Positions 16,616-26,630 of a stretch of DNA of 64,000 bases are shown here, piece after piece. The notes below the pieces were generated by a model that did no database searches, had not been told where the DNA came from, and saw only the letters and a list, made by a program, of their open reading frames with translations. Source of the DNA: Bradyrhizobium barranii subsp. apii (GTDB taxonomy: Bacteria; Pseudomonadota; Alphaproteobacteria; Rhizobiales; Xanthobacteraceae); the NCBI RefSeq assembly GCF_011516635.5, contig NZ_CP096255.1:4958501-5022500 (forward strand). Direction: 5' to 3'. How positions within the stretch are numbered: position 1 is the first letter of the stretch; each line of letters starts with the position of its first letter. The position numbers and the translations under genes were made by a program.

Positions 16616-17638
16616 ATGGCCGCACCCAAGAAAGCCGCCGCAAGCACTCCACAGGACAAGACCGACGGCGGTTCGCCCCCGGAATTCACCAGAGAGCAGG
16701 AGCTCAAAGCGCTCCGCGACATGCTCCTGATCCGGCGGTTCGAGGAAAAGGCCGGCCAGCTCTACGGCATGGGCGCGATCGGCGGCTTCTGCCACCTCTA
16801 TATCGGCCAGGAAGCCGTGGTGGTCGGCATGCAGATGGCCCTGAAGCAGGGCGATCAGGTCATCACCGGCTATCGCGATCACGGTCATATGCTTGCCACC
16901 GGCATGGAGGCCAACGGCGTCATGGCCGAGCTCACCGGCCGGCGCGGTGGCTATTCCAAGGGCAAGGGCGGCTCCATGCACATGTTCAGCAAGGAGAAGC
17001 ACTTCTACGGCGGCCACGGCATCGTCGGCGCCCAGGTCTCGCTCGGCACGGGTCTGGCCTTCGCCAACCACTATCGTGGTAACGACAATGTCAGCGTCAC
17101 CTATTTCGGCGACGGCGCGGCCAACCAGGGCCAGGTCTATGAGAGCTTCAACATGGCGGAGCTCTGGAAGCTGCCGGTGATCTACGTCATCGAGAACAAC
17201 CGCTACGCCATGGGCACCTCGGTGTCGCGCGCTTCGGCGCAGCAGGATTTCTCCAAGCGCGGTGCGTCCTTCAACATCCCCGGGATGCAGGTCGACGGCA
17301 TGGACGTCCGCGCCGTGAAGGCCGCGGGCGAGGAGGCGGCGGCCTGGTGCCGTGCCGGCAAGGGCCCCTTCATCCTGGAGATGCAGACCTACCGCTATCG
17401 CGGCCACTCGATGTCCGACCCCGCAAAGTACAGAACGCGCGAAGAGGTCGAAAAAGTCCGCCACGACCAGGACCCGATCGAGCAGGTGCGCAACCGCCTG
17501 CTCGCGGCCAAGGTGAGCGAGGCCGATCTCAAGGCGATCGACGCCGAGGTCCGCGACATCGTCAATGCGTCCGCCGACTTCGCCCAGCATGATCCCGAGC
17601 CGGATGCCGCCGAGCTCTGGACCGACATTTATCGCTGA
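16616..17638 (+). CDS. pdhA: Pyruvate dehydrogenase E1 component, alpha subunit
   Basis: With PdhB it forms the thiamine-diphosphate-dependent E1 that decarboxylates pyruvate and acetylates E2. The 340-residue chain has the ThDP/Mg motif GDG (165-167) continuing to ENN (GDGAANQGQVYESFNMAELW). It also has YGGHGIVGAQ, the phosphorylation-loop-like YRYRGHSMSDPAKYR, and a C-terminal helix with DPEPDAAELW. It is the first gene of a tight operon: pdhB begins 29 nt downstream. A typical Ala/Lys-rich N-terminal tail of about 25 residues precedes the fold. Confidence 0.97.
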   Translation: MAAPKKAAASTPQDKTDGGSPPEFTREQELKALRDMLLIRRFEEKAGQLYGMGAIGGFCHLYIGQEAVVVGMQMALKQGDQVITGYRDHGHMLATGMEANGVMAELTGRRGGYSKGKGGSMHMFSKEKHFYGGHGIVGAQVSLGTGLAFANHYRGNDNVSVTYFGDGAANQGQVYESFNMAELWKLPVIYVIENNRYAMGTSVSRASAQQDFSKRGASFNIPGMQVDGMDVRAVKAAGEEAAAWCRAGKGPFILEMQTYRYRGHSMSDPAKYRTREEVEKVRHDQDPIEQVRNRLLAAKVSEADLKAIDAEVRDIVNASADFAQHDPEPDAAELWTDIYR

Positions 17639-17667
17639 ACGCGCGCAAGCTTTCTTTTGGAGTCGAT

Positions 17668-19068
<1,401 letters not shown>

Positions 19069-19071
19069 ATC

Positions 19072-19374
19072 ATGGCGGGCCCGAAGGAGCAGCCATTGCC
19101 ACCCGACGTCCTCGCCCGCGACGATGCGGTCGAGATCCTGCGCGTATTCGTGCTGGACGGCGGGCTGTCGATGGCGTTCCAGCGCGCCTTCGAGGAGCCC
19201 GATATGTGGGGCCTCCTGCTCGTCGATCTCGCCCGTCACGCGGCGCGCGCCTATGCGCGCGAGAGCGAATACACCGAGGAGGATGCGCTGAGCCGGATCC
19301 TCGAGATGTTCCAGGCGGAGATTGAACGGCCAACCGATACGGGCACGACGACACCGCGCGGGAAGGGGCACTGA
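19072..19374 (+). CDS. DUF5076-like small protein inside the pdh operon
   Basis: A 100-residue acidic, helical cytosolic protein with no catalytic motif. The sequence has DDAVEILRVFVLDGGLSMAF, then PDMWGLLLVDLARHAARAYA and DALSRILEMFQAEIERPTD. I associate it with the DUF5076 family of alphaproteobacteria; the domain name is from memory. It starts 4 nt after the pdhB stop and ends 3 nt before the next gene, so it is translated as part of the pyruvate dehydrogenase operon. Its role is unknown; a link to complex assembly or regulation would be inference from position only. Confidence 0.75.
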   Translation: MAGPKEQPLPPDVLARDDAVEILRVFVLDGGLSMAFQRAFEEPDMWGLLLVDLARHAARAYARESEYTEEDALSRILEMFQAEIERPTDTGTTTPRGKGH

Positions 19375-19376
19375 TC

Positions 19377-19829
19377 GTGGCGATCGAAGCCCATCATTTC
19401 GATTTCATGCTGGAGGCGATCCGCGAGGCGGAGGCCTCGATCGCGCAGGGCGGCCTGCCGATCGGCGCCGTGCTGACGCGCGGCAACGAGATCATCGCCC
19501 GCGGCCACAACAACCGTGTGCAGGAAAAGAACGTCATCCTCCACGGCGAGATGAGCTGCCTGCGCGAGGCCGGCGTGATCTCGTTCCACGACACCGTCAT
19601 GTACACCACACTGTCGCCATGCTCGATGTGCGCCGGCGCACTCGCTCTGTTCAAGGTGAAGCTGGTGGTGATCGGAGAATCCGTCACCTTCCCGGGCTCC
19701 AAGGACATCCTCGACAAGTTCGGCATCCCCTGGATCGACCTTGCCGACGACCGCTCCATCACCATGATGAAGAATTGGCGTTCCATCCCTGCCAACGAGC
19801 GCCTGTGGCAGGGCGACATCGGCAACTAA
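19377..19829 (+). CDS. Nucleoside/cytosine deaminase-family protein
   Basis: This 150-residue zinc deaminase of the CDA/dCMP superfamily has the complete metal and catalytic motif. HGEMSCLREAG supplies His and catalytic Glu, and SPCSMCAGAL provides the two zinc cysteines. The length and the HDTVMYTTLSPCSMC stretch resemble yeast-type cytosine deaminase and guanine-deaminase relatives more than TadA. It starts with GTG and follows the previous gene by 3 nt. Its location between pdhB and pdhC is metabolically unexpected; the substrate is not assignable. Confidence 0.85.
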   Translation: MAIEAHHFDFMLEAIREAEASIAQGGLPIGAVLTRGNEIIARGHNNRVQEKNVILHGEMSCLREAGVISFHDTVMYTTLSPCSMCAGALALFKVKLVVIGESVTFPGSKDILDKFGIPWIDLADDRSITMMKNWRSIPANERLWQGDIGN

Positions 19830-19886
19830 ACCTGGTCGTCTTCGCTGTCGGAGACGACGTATTGCAAAGTTCTTCTTGAGGTCAGC

Positions 19887-21230
19887 ATGCCCATCAACAT
19901 CCTGATGCCCGCTCTCTCGCCGACAATGGAGAAGGGCAACCTCGCCAAGTGGCTGAAGAAGGAAGGCGACAAGGTCAAATCCGGCGACGTCATCGCCGAG
20001 ATCGAGACCGACAAGGCGACCATGGAGGTCGAGGCGATCGACGAAGGCACGATCGCCAAGATCCTCGTGCCCGAGGGCACGCAGGACGTCCCGGTCAACG
20101 ACGTGATCGCCGTGCTCGCCGGCGAGGGCGAGGACGTGAAGGCGGCTGGTGCCGCCAAGCCCAGTGCCTCGGCCGCACCTCCGAAAGCTGCTGAAGCGCC
20201 CACCGCCGCGCCGGCTCCCGCAGCCGCGCCCAAGGCTGCGCCGCCTGCCGCCGCACCGGCGCCGCAGGCCGCAGTTCCGGCCGCGCAGAGCAACGGCCAT
20301 GGCGGCCGCGTGTTCTCATCGCCGCTGGCGCGCCGTCTCGCCAAGGATGCAGGCATCGACGTGTCGATGGTGACGGGCACCGGCCCGCGCGGCCGCGTGG
20401 TGGCGCGTGACGTCGAGCAGGCCAAGTCCGGCAAGGGTCTGAAGGCGCCTGCCGCTGCGCCGTCCGGCGCGCCCTCGATCGCACCGACCATGTCGGACAA
20501 GCAGATCCTGTCGCTGTTCGAGCCCGGCTCCTACGAGATCGTGCCGCATGACGGCATGCGCCGCACGATCGCGCAGCGCCTGACCGCGTCGATCCAGAAC
20601 GTCCCGCACTTCTACCTCACCATCGACTGCGACATCGGCAAGCTGCTCGCCGCGCGCGAGGAGATCAATGCGGCTGCTCCCAAGGACAAGGAGAAGAAGC
20701 CGCTCTACAAGATCTCGGTCAACGACTTCGTGATCAAGGCGATGGCCGTTGCGCTCCAGAGGATCCCGAACTGCAACGTCAGCTGGACTGAAAGCGGCAT
20801 GGTCAAGCACCACCATTCCGACGTCGGTGTTGCCGTGGCGATGCCCGGTGGCCTGATCACGCCGATCATCCGCAAGGCAGAGACCAAGACGCTCTCCACC
20901 ATCTCCAACGAGATGAAGGATTTTGCCGCGCGCGCCCGCTCGCGCAAGCTGAAGCCGGAGGAATACCAGGGCGGCACCACCGCGGTCTCCAACCTCGGCA
21001 TGTTCGGCATCAGCCACTTCACCGCCGTGATCAACCCGCCGCATGCAACCATTCTCGCGGTCGGCACCAGCGAGGAGCGGCCGGTCGTCCGCGGCGGCAA
21101 GATCGAGATCGCGCACATGATGAGCGTGACCTTGTCCTGTGATCACCGCGCCATCGACGGCGCGCTTGGCGCCGAGCTGATCGGCGCGTTCAAGCAGCTG
21201 ATCGAAAATCCCGTCATGATGATGGTCTGA
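19887..21230 (+). CDS. pdhC: Pyruvate dehydrogenase E2, dihydrolipoamide acetyltransferase
   Basis: This 447-residue core of the complex transfers the acetyl group from lipoamide to CoA. Domain order is: lipoyl domain 1-80 (Lys43 in ETDKATMEVEA), Ala/Pro-rich flexible linker (about 85-135), peripheral subunit-binding domain (about 140-175, SSPLARRLAKDAGIDVSMV), second linker, and catalytic domain (about 215-447). The active-site motif DHRAIDG is at 419-425. The single lipoyl domain is complemented by the one on PdhB. Confidence 0.97.
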   Translation: MPINILMPALSPTMEKGNLAKWLKKEGDKVKSGDVIAEIETDKATMEVEAIDEGTIAKILVPEGTQDVPVNDVIAVLAGEGEDVKAAGAAKPSASAAPPKAAEAPTAAPAPAAAPKAAPPAAAPAPQAAVPAAQSNGHGGRVFSSPLARRLAKDAGIDVSMVTGTGPRGRVVARDVEQAKSGKGLKAPAAAPSGAPSIAPTMSDKQILSLFEPGSYEIVPHDGMRRTIAQRLTASIQNVPHFYLTIDCDIGKLLAAREEINAAAPKDKEKKPLYKISVNDFVIKAMAVALQRIPNCNVSWTESGMVKHHHSDVGVAVAMPGGLITPIIRKAETKTLSTISNEMKDFAARARSRKLKPEEYQGGTTAVSNLGMFGISHFTAVINPPHATILAVGTSEERPVVRGGKIEIAHMMSVTLSCDHRAIDGALGAELIGAFKQLIENPVMMMV

Positions 21231-21238
21231 GATGGCGC

Positions 21239-21472
21239 ATGACGACGCGCTGGCCCTGGATCTCGATGCTGGTCTCGCTGATCCTCACGCTCAGCCCGCT
21301 CGGCCGCGACATCGTTGACTCCGCCTTCTTCGCCGGCGAGGCGCTGTCGCGCAACATCTGGGCGCCGATCGCGCTCACCATCTTCGCCGTCATGGCGGCC
21401 GCCATTCTCTCGGAATGGCTGATCAGAACCTACATCCGCAATCGCCGCGCCCGCGGCGCAACGACCGCTTGA
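21239..21472 (+). CDS. Small two-helix membrane protein in pdh operon
   Basis: A 77-residue protein with two predicted transmembrane helices (about residues 7-22, WISMLVSLILTLSPLG; and 40-63, IWAPIALTIFAVMAAAIL) and a basic C-terminal tail (YIRNRRARG). It starts 8 nt after pdhC and ends 17 nt before lpdA, so it is part of the operon. I do not recognise a named family. The positive-inside rule suggests the tail is cytosolic. Confidence 0.7.
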   Translation: MTTRWPWISMLVSLILTLSPLGRDIVDSAFFAGEALSRNIWAPIALTIFAVMAAAILSEWLIRTYIRNRRARGATTA

Positions 21473-21489
21473 GTTGAACGGGAGCCGCC

Positions 21490-22911
21490 ATGGCCGATAC
21501 ATCCTTCGACGTCATCATCATCGGCTCCGGCCCCGGCGGCTATGTCACCGCGATCCGCGCCGCCCAGCTCGGCCTCAAGGTCGCGATCGTCGAGAAGTCC
21601 TATCTCGGCGGCATCTGCCTGAACTGGGGCTGCATCCCGACCAAGGCGCTCTTACGCTCCGCCGAGATCTACCACTACATGCAGCACGCCAAGGATTACG
21701 GCCTGTCGGCGGAGAAGGTCTCGTTCGACCCGAAGGCGGTGGTGCAGCGTTCGCGCGGCGTCTCGAAGCGGCTGAACGACGGCGTCGGCTTCCTGATGAA
21801 GAAGAACAAGGTCAGCGTGATCTGGGGCGCGGCCTCCATCGACGCGCCCGGCAAGGTCACGGTGAAGAAGTCCGACGTCGAGGGCCCCAAGGGAGCGCTG
21901 GGCGAGGGGGCTTACCTGGCCAAGCACATCATTATTGCAACCGGTGCGCGGCCGCGCGTGCTGCCGGGGCTCGAGCCCGACAAGAAGCTGATCTGGACCT
22001 ATTTCGAAGCGATGGTCCCGGAGAAGATGCCGAAGTCGCTGCTGGTCGTCGGCTCCGGCGCGATCGGCATCGAGTTCGCCTCGTTCTTCCACACCATGGG
22101 CTCCGAGGTCACCGTGGTCGAGGTGCTGCCGCAGATCCTGCCCGTCGAGGACGCCGAGATCGCAGGCCTTGCCCGCAAGCGTCTGGAAAAGCAGGGCATC
22201 AAGATCATGTCCTCGACCAAGGTCACGAAGCTGGAGAAGAAGGCCGACAGCGTCGTCGCCACCATCGACGACGGCAAGGGCAAGCCCGTCACCACCGAGT
22301 TCGAGCGGGTGATCTCGGCGGTCGGCGTCGTCGGCAATATCGAGAATCTCGGCCTGGAAAAGCTCGGTGTGAAGACCGACCGCGGCTGTATCGTCATCGA
22401 CGGCTACGGCAAGACCAACGTTCCCGGCATCTACGCCATCGGCGACGTCGCCGGTCCCCCGATGCTGGCGCACAAGGCCGAGCATGAAGGCGTGATCTGC
22501 GTCGAGGCCATCAAGGGCTTGCATCCGCATCCCATGGACAAGAACCTGATCCCGGGCTGCACCTATTGCCAGCCGCAGGTCGCCTCCGTCGGCCTCACCG
22601 AAGCCAAGGCCAAGGAAAGCGGCCGAGAGATCCGCGTCGGCCGTTTCCCGTTCGTCGGCAACGGCAAGGCGATTGCGCTGGGCGAGGATCAGGGCCTGGT
22701 CAAGGTGATCTTCGACAAGAAGACCGGTCAGCTCCTCGGCGCCCATATGGTCGGTGCTGAAGTCACCGAGCTGATCCAGGGCTACGTCGTCGCGATGAAC
22801 CTGGAGACGACCGAAGAAGAGCTGATGCACACGGTGTTCCCGCATCCGACCCTGTCGGAAATGATGAAGGAAGCCGTGCTGGATGCGTATGGAAGAGTGT
22901 TGAATATTTGA
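21490..22911 (+). CDS. lpdA: Dihydrolipoyl dehydrogenase (E3)
   Basis: E3 reoxidises dihydrolipoamide with FAD and NAD+ in the pyruvate dehydrogenase complex. The 473-residue chain has an N-terminal FAD motif (IIGSGPGGYVTAIRAAQLG), the redox disulfide Cys43-Cys48 in GGICLNWGCIPTK, and an NAD motif (VVGSGAIGIEFASFF). The second FAD motif is IYAIGDVAGPPMLAHKAEHEG, and HPTLSEMMKEA supplies the catalytic His. It is the last gene of the operon; a palindromic repeat follows. Confidence 0.97.
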   Translation: MADTSFDVIIIGSGPGGYVTAIRAAQLGLKVAIVEKSYLGGICLNWGCIPTKALLRSAEIYHYMQHAKDYGLSAEKVSFDPKAVVQRSRGVSKRLNDGVGFLMKKNKVSVIWGAASIDAPGKVTVKKSDVEGPKGALGEGAYLAKHIIIATGARPRVLPGLEPDKKLIWTYFEAMVPEKMPKSLLVVGSGAIGIEFASFFHTMGSEVTVVEVLPQILPVEDAEIAGLARKRLEKQGIKIMSSTKVTKLEKKADSVVATIDDGKGKPVTTEFERVISAVGVVGNIENLGLEKLGVKTDRGCIVIDGYGKTNVPGIYAIGDVAGPPMLAHKAEHEGVICVEAIKGLHPHPMDKNLIPGCTYCQPQVASVGLTEAKAKESGREIRVGRFPFVGNGKAIALGEDQGLVKVIFDKKTGQLLGAHMVGAEVTELIQGYVVAMNLETTEEELMHTVFPHPTLSEMMKEAVLDAYGRVLNI

Positions 22912-22934
22912 TGGGCGCCATCGCCGCCCGCCGC

Positions 22935-23014
22935 CGTCATTGCGAGCGCGGCGAAGCAATCCAGACGGCCTCTGCGGAAAGAGTCTGGATTGCTTCGCTG
23001 CGCTCGCAATGACG
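22935..23014. repeat. Intergenic palindromic repeat (CGTCATTGCGAGC family)
   Basis: Long near-perfect inverted arms (22935-22966 and 22983-23014) with a 16-nt centre. The ends are CGTCATTGCGAGCG and CGCTCGCAATGACG, and the inner part is GAAGCAATCCAGAC/GTCTGGATTGCTTC. From memory it is a very abundant Bradyrhizobium intergenic repeat. Here it may form the 3' hairpin of the pdh operon. Confidence 0.8.
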
Positions 23015-23053
23015 AGCAGAGAGCCGTTTGCAAAATAAGAAGGAAACCAACCC

Positions 23054-24295
23054 ATGCACGATAACGACAACCTGACCATCGAACGCCCGACCTTCGTCAC
23101 CCATCTCGAATGCGCGATGGAGGGCGACCACTATGCCGCCGACCAGGTCCACAATCTCTCCAAGGCCGGCAAGCCGCTTTTGGTGCGCTACGACCTCGCG
23201 GGCGTGAAGAAGGCGCTGACCAAGGACGCGCTTGCCCAGCGTCCCGGCGACATGTGGCGCTACCGCGAGCTCTTGCCTGTGCGCAGATGCAAGGACATCG
23301 TCTCGCTCGGCGAGGTCACGACGCCGCTGATCCGGCTACCGAAGCTCGGCGCCAAGCTTGGCGGCGGCGAGATCATCGTCAAGGACGAGGGACGCCTGCC
23401 GACCGGCTCGTTCAAGGCGCGCGGCCTCGTGATGGCGGTGTCGATGGGCAAGGCGCTCGGCATCAAGCACATGGCGATGCCGACCAACGGCAATGCCGGC
23501 GCGGCGCTCGCGGCCTACGCGACCTCGTGCGGCATCAAGACCACGATCTTCTGCCCGGCCGACACGCCCGAGGTCAACGTGAGCGAGATCGAGCTTCAGG
23601 GCGCGACCGTCTATCGCGTCAACGGTTATATCGACGATTGCGGCAAGATCGTCGGCGAAGGCAAGGCAAAAGTCGGCTGGTTCGACACGTCTACGCTCAA
23701 AGAGCCGTACCGCATCGAGGGCAAGAAGACGATGGGCCTGGAGCTCGCCGAGCAGCTCGGCTGGGACGTGCCCGACGTGATCTTCTACCCGACCGGCGGC
23801 GGCACCGGCCTGATCGGCATGTGGAAGGCTTTCGACGAGCTGGAGAAGATCGGGTTCATCGGCTCCAAGCGCCCGCGCATGGTCGCGGTGCAGGCGTCGG
23901 GCTGCGCGCCGATGGTGCGGGCCTATGATGCCGGCACCGAGCATGCGACGCGCTGGGAGGACGCCCACACGATCGCGTCCGGCATTCGCGTGCCGCAGGC
24001 GATCGGCGACTTCCTGATCCTGCGCGCGGTGCGCGAGAGCAAGGGTTTTGCCATCGCGGTCGACGACGACAAGATCTCGGCGGCGCTGAACGAGGTCGCG
24101 CGCGAGGAGGGGCTCTTGCTGTGCCCCGAGGGGGCTGCGACCTACGCGGCCTACAAGGACAGCCTCGCCGATGGCCGCGTCAGCAAGACCGACCGCGTGA
24201 TGCTGTTCAACTGCGCGACCGGCCTGAAGTACCCGCTGCCGCCGGTGACCCGCACGCTCGATCGCCACAAGCCGATCGACTACACGCAGTTCTAG
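23054..24295 (+). CDS. Threonine synthase-like PLP enzyme
   Basis: This 413-residue fold-type II PLP enzyme resembles threonine synthase, which converts O-phosphohomoserine to threonine. The cofactor lysine is Lys121 in EGRLPTGSFKARG. The phosphate loop and helix are PTNGNAGAALAAYATSCG, and FYPTGGGTGLIGMWKAFDEL is the glycine-rich PLP phosphate site. A conserved N-terminal extension precedes the core, as in the thrC subgroup with a KARG instead of KDRG motif. Because of this variation a related beta-replacing or dehydratase activity cannot be excluded. The gene is monocistronic between a palindromic repeat and a GC hairpin. Confidence 0.8.
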   Translation: MHDNDNLTIERPTFVTHLECAMEGDHYAADQVHNLSKAGKPLLVRYDLAGVKKALTKDALAQRPGDMWRYRELLPVRRCKDIVSLGEVTTPLIRLPKLGAKLGGGEIIVKDEGRLPTGSFKARGLVMAVSMGKALGIKHMAMPTNGNAGAALAAYATSCGIKTTIFCPADTPEVNVSEIELQGATVYRVNGYIDDCGKIVGEGKAKVGWFDTSTLKEPYRIEGKKTMGLELAEQLGWDVPDVIFYPTGGGTGLIGMWKAFDELEKIGFIGSKRPRMVAVQASGCAPMVRAYDAGTEHATRWEDAHTIASGIRVPQAIGDFLILRAVRESKGFAIAVDDDKISAALNEVAREEGLLLCPEGAATYAAYKDSLADGRVSKTDRVMLFNCATGLKYPLPPVTRTLDRHKPIDYTQF

Positions 24296-24310
24296 GCACG
24301 ACCAGACCGC

Positions 24311-24333
24311 CGGAGCGCGATGATCGCGCTCTG
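24311..24333 (+). terminator. GC-rich hairpin after threonine synthase-like gene
   Basis: GAGCGCGAT (24313-24321) and ATCGCGCTC (24323-24331) form an inverted repeat, 18 nt after the stop. The same GGAGCGCGAT arm is used in the terminator at 4985-5015. No T run follows, so termination is only likely. Confidence 0.35.
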
Positions 24334-24422
24334 GCGCGTCATTTCGTCTCTTCACGATCGATCCCTCTTCCCGTACGCGGGAGGGCACAAAAAACAACAA
24401 AGACATCGCTGGGGAGAAGACA

Positions 24423-25394
24423 ATGAAGAAGGCCATCTGGGCCGGGCTGCTCGGTATTCTCGCTGTGACCGGCACCGCGCGCGCCGACGACTATCCTTCG
24501 CATCCCATCACCGTCATCGTTCCCTTCGCCGCCGGTGGCCCGTCGGATGCGATGGCGCGCGTGCTCGCCGAGCGCATGCGGGTGACGCTCGGCCAGCCGC
24601 TGGTGATCGAGAATGTCACCGGCGCGGGCGGCTCGATCGGGGTCGGTCGCGCCGTGCAATCGGCGCCGGACGGCTACACTATCTCCTTCGGCCATCTCGG
24701 CACCCATGTTGCCAACGGCGCCGTCTACAAGCTCAAATACGACCTCGTCGCCGATCTCGAGCCGGTTGTGCTGCTGCCGAGCAATCCGATGATCGTGGTG
24801 AGCAAGAACGCGGTGCCTGCGACCTCGTTGAAGGAGCTCATCGAGTGGCTGAAGTCGCGGCCGTCGCCGCCGACCGCCGGCACCGCCGGCGCGGGCTCCG
24901 GCAGCCATATCGCCGGTGTCTATTTCGAGAGCGTCAGCGGCATCAAGCTGCAATATGTGCCGTATCGCGGCACGGCGCCCGCGCTGAACGATCTCATCGC
25001 CGGCCAGATCGACGTCATCATCGATCAGACCTCCAACTCCATCAACCAGGTCCGCGCCGGCACGATCCGCGCCTATGCCATTACCGACGACAAGCGGCTC
25101 TCGTCGGCGCCGGACATTCCGACGGCAGCCGAGGCGGGGCTGAAAGGCTTCAACATGACGTTGTGGTCGGGCCTTTGGGTGCCGAAGGGGACGCCGAAGG
25201 AGATCGTCACCAAGCTCAATGCGGCCGCTGTGGAAGCGCTGAACGATCCCGCCGTGAAGAAGCAGCTCGAAAGCCAGGGCCTCGAGATGACGCCCAAGGA
25301 CCAGCTCACGCCCGAAGCGCTCGGCGCGCGCCAGAAGGCGGAAATCGCAAAATGGTGGCCGATTATCAAGGCCGCCGACATCAAGGTGGATTGA
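24423..25394 (+). CDS. Tripartite tricarboxylate transporter (TctC/Bug) substrate-binding protein
   Basis: This 323-residue periplasmic binding protein of the Bug family has a signal peptide (MKKAIWAGLLGILAVTGTARAD). The family opening YPSHPITVIVPFAAGGPSDAMARVLAERM follows, then the ligand loop VENVTGAGGSIGVGRAVQSAPDGY and the domain-two region FNMTLWSGLWVPKGTPKEIV. Bug proteins bind carboxylates for TctAB or act as orphan sensors. No tctA or tctB gene is in the window, so this is an orphan copy, as is common in Bradyrhizobium. The ATG is preceded by GGGGAGAAG. A bidirectional-type hairpin follows. Confidence 0.9.
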   Translation: MKKAIWAGLLGILAVTGTARADDYPSHPITVIVPFAAGGPSDAMARVLAERMRVTLGQPLVIENVTGAGGSIGVGRAVQSAPDGYTISFGHLGTHVANGAVYKLKYDLVADLEPVVLLPSNPMIVVSKNAVPATSLKELIEWLKSRPSPPTAGTAGAGSGSHIAGVYFESVSGIKLQYVPYRGTAPALNDLIAGQIDVIIDQTSNSINQVRAGTIRAYAITDDKRLSSAPDIPTAAEAGLKGFNMTLWSGLWVPKGTPKEIVTKLNAAAVEALNDPAVKKQLESQGLEMTPKDQLTPEALGARQKAEIAKWWPIIKAADIKVD

Positions 25395-25413
25395 GGCGGA
25401 TTGCCTCTTCGGA

Positions 25414-25439
25414 TGCGGCCACAACGTCAAGTGGCCGCA
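25414..25439. terminator. Bidirectional terminator-like hairpin between convergent genes
   Basis: TGCGGCCAC (25414-25422) and GTGGCCGCA (25431-25439) form a perfect 9-bp stem with an 8-nt loop, between the convergent ends of the TctC gene (25394) and the response-regulator gene (25474). Confidence 0.5.
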
Positions 25440-25473
25440 CCCTGTGGAGCAATCAGGTTCACGCGGCGCCGCG

Positions 25474-25860
25474 TTACGTCTTGGCCTCGCTGTGCTTCGA
25501 CAGGGCCGCCTCCAGACAATTGATCAGAGCCGGCGTGGAAAACGGCTTCGCGAGAAAGCAGATGGCGCCAGCTTTCAGCGCGCGGTCACGCACGGCATCG
25601 TCGGGAAAGGCGGTCATGAAGATAAACGGCGTGCGGTGACCGAGGCCGCGCATATGCATCAGGAGATCAACGCCGCTCATGACCGACATCTGCACATCCG
25701 CGATCACGCAGGACGTCGTCCTCAGTTCGGCCGACTGGAGAAATTCGAGAGCGGAGCCAAAGATGTAGACGGTGTATCCCCGCGACGTCAGCAGATTGTT
25801 GGTCGCAAGGCGGACGGATGGATCATCGTCAATGACGGAAATGACCGAAGGGACTGACAA
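25474..25860 (-). CDS. Single-domain response regulator (FixJ/CheY-like receiver)
   Basis: A 128-residue stand-alone receiver domain. The acidic pair is in VISVIDDDPSVR, the phospho-acceptor Asp in CVIADVQMSVMSG, the Thr switch in FIFMTAFPDDAVR, and the Lys in FLAKPFSTPALINCL. It resembles FixJ-type receivers but has no DNA-binding domain. It lies 88 bp downstream of, and on the same strand as, the broken FixJ-like regulator and PAS kinase, so it could serve as a phosphoryl sink or shuttle for that kinase (inference). Confidence 0.88.
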   Translation of the reverse strand: MSVPSVISVIDDDPSVRLATNNLLTSRGYTVYIFGSALEFLQSAELRTTSCVIADVQMSVMSGVDLLMHMRGLGHRTPFIFMTAFPDDAVRDRALKAGAICFLAKPFSTPALINCLEAALSKHSEAKT

Positions 25861-25947
25861 GATGATCGCTCCTGATCGGGGAGCGGCCGCGCGCGGCGCA
25901 GCCGCCCATCGGAAAATGGGCCCCCGGAGCGACCTTGGAAAGCATAC

Positions 25948-26630
25948 TTAGGTTTGCACCTTTCCCCCCGGGCGTGGAATTCCGAGCACCTCGGTCATTC
26001 TGACGAGATCGGCCAATGACTTCGCACCCATTTTCCGCATGATCTGCCCGCGATAGATCTTGACGGTAATCTCAGCCAATCCAAGCTCGGCAGCGACTTG
26101 CTTGTTCATCAGGCCGGACGCAACCAGGGCGAGAATGTCGCGTTGACGCGGCGTCAGGCCTTCGAAGCGAGTCCGCACGCTCGACACCGACTTCTCGGCA
26201 TCGCGCCGCTTGCGATCGCGTTCGATCGCAGCCTGGACCGCGTCCAGCATGTCCTGGTCGCGCACCGGCTTGGTCAGAAAATCGATGGCGCCACTCTTCA
26301 TGGCCCGGACGGTCATGGGGATATCGCCATGACCGGTGATGAAGATGATAGGCGTGCGAATGTCGGCCTTCACGAGGTCCGCCTGGAGGTCGAAGCCGCT
26401 CGAGCCGGGCAGGCGGATGTCGAGCACGAGGCAACTGGGGACCACCGGCGGCTTGGCTTCCATGACCTCCGCCGCCGAGCCGAAGGCCTCCACCCTGAGG
26501 CCGACCGATTGGAAGAGATTGGTGAGCGCACGCCGCATTGCATCGACGGATCGTCATCGACGATCAGGACGATCGGATCATCGGCCCCCGCCTGTGCCTG
26601 CGCCTGCGTTGGCTTGGCGTGGTCGGTCAC
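25948..26630 (-). pseudogene. FixJ-like response regulator broken by a 5-nt insertion in the receiver
   Basis: The gene starts at 26630 with ATG overlapping the kinase stop (ATGA), giving a leader and the receiver opening PIVLIVDDDPSM. The frame then breaks. The rest of the receiver (ALTNLFQSVG..., phospho-Asp in CLVLDIRLPGSSGF, FITGHGDIPM, FLTKPV) and the LuxR-type helix-turn-helix (LTPRQRDILALVASGLMNKQVAAELGLAEITVKIYR, split here as LTPRQRDILALVASG and NKQVAAELGLAEITVK) continue in another frame from the ATG at 26536-26538. The break is an ATG-CA-ATG duplication-like insertion at 26536-26543. Re-initiation at 26538 would give a protein without the acidic Asp pocket. A sequencing error is the main alternative. 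Confidence 0.8.
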
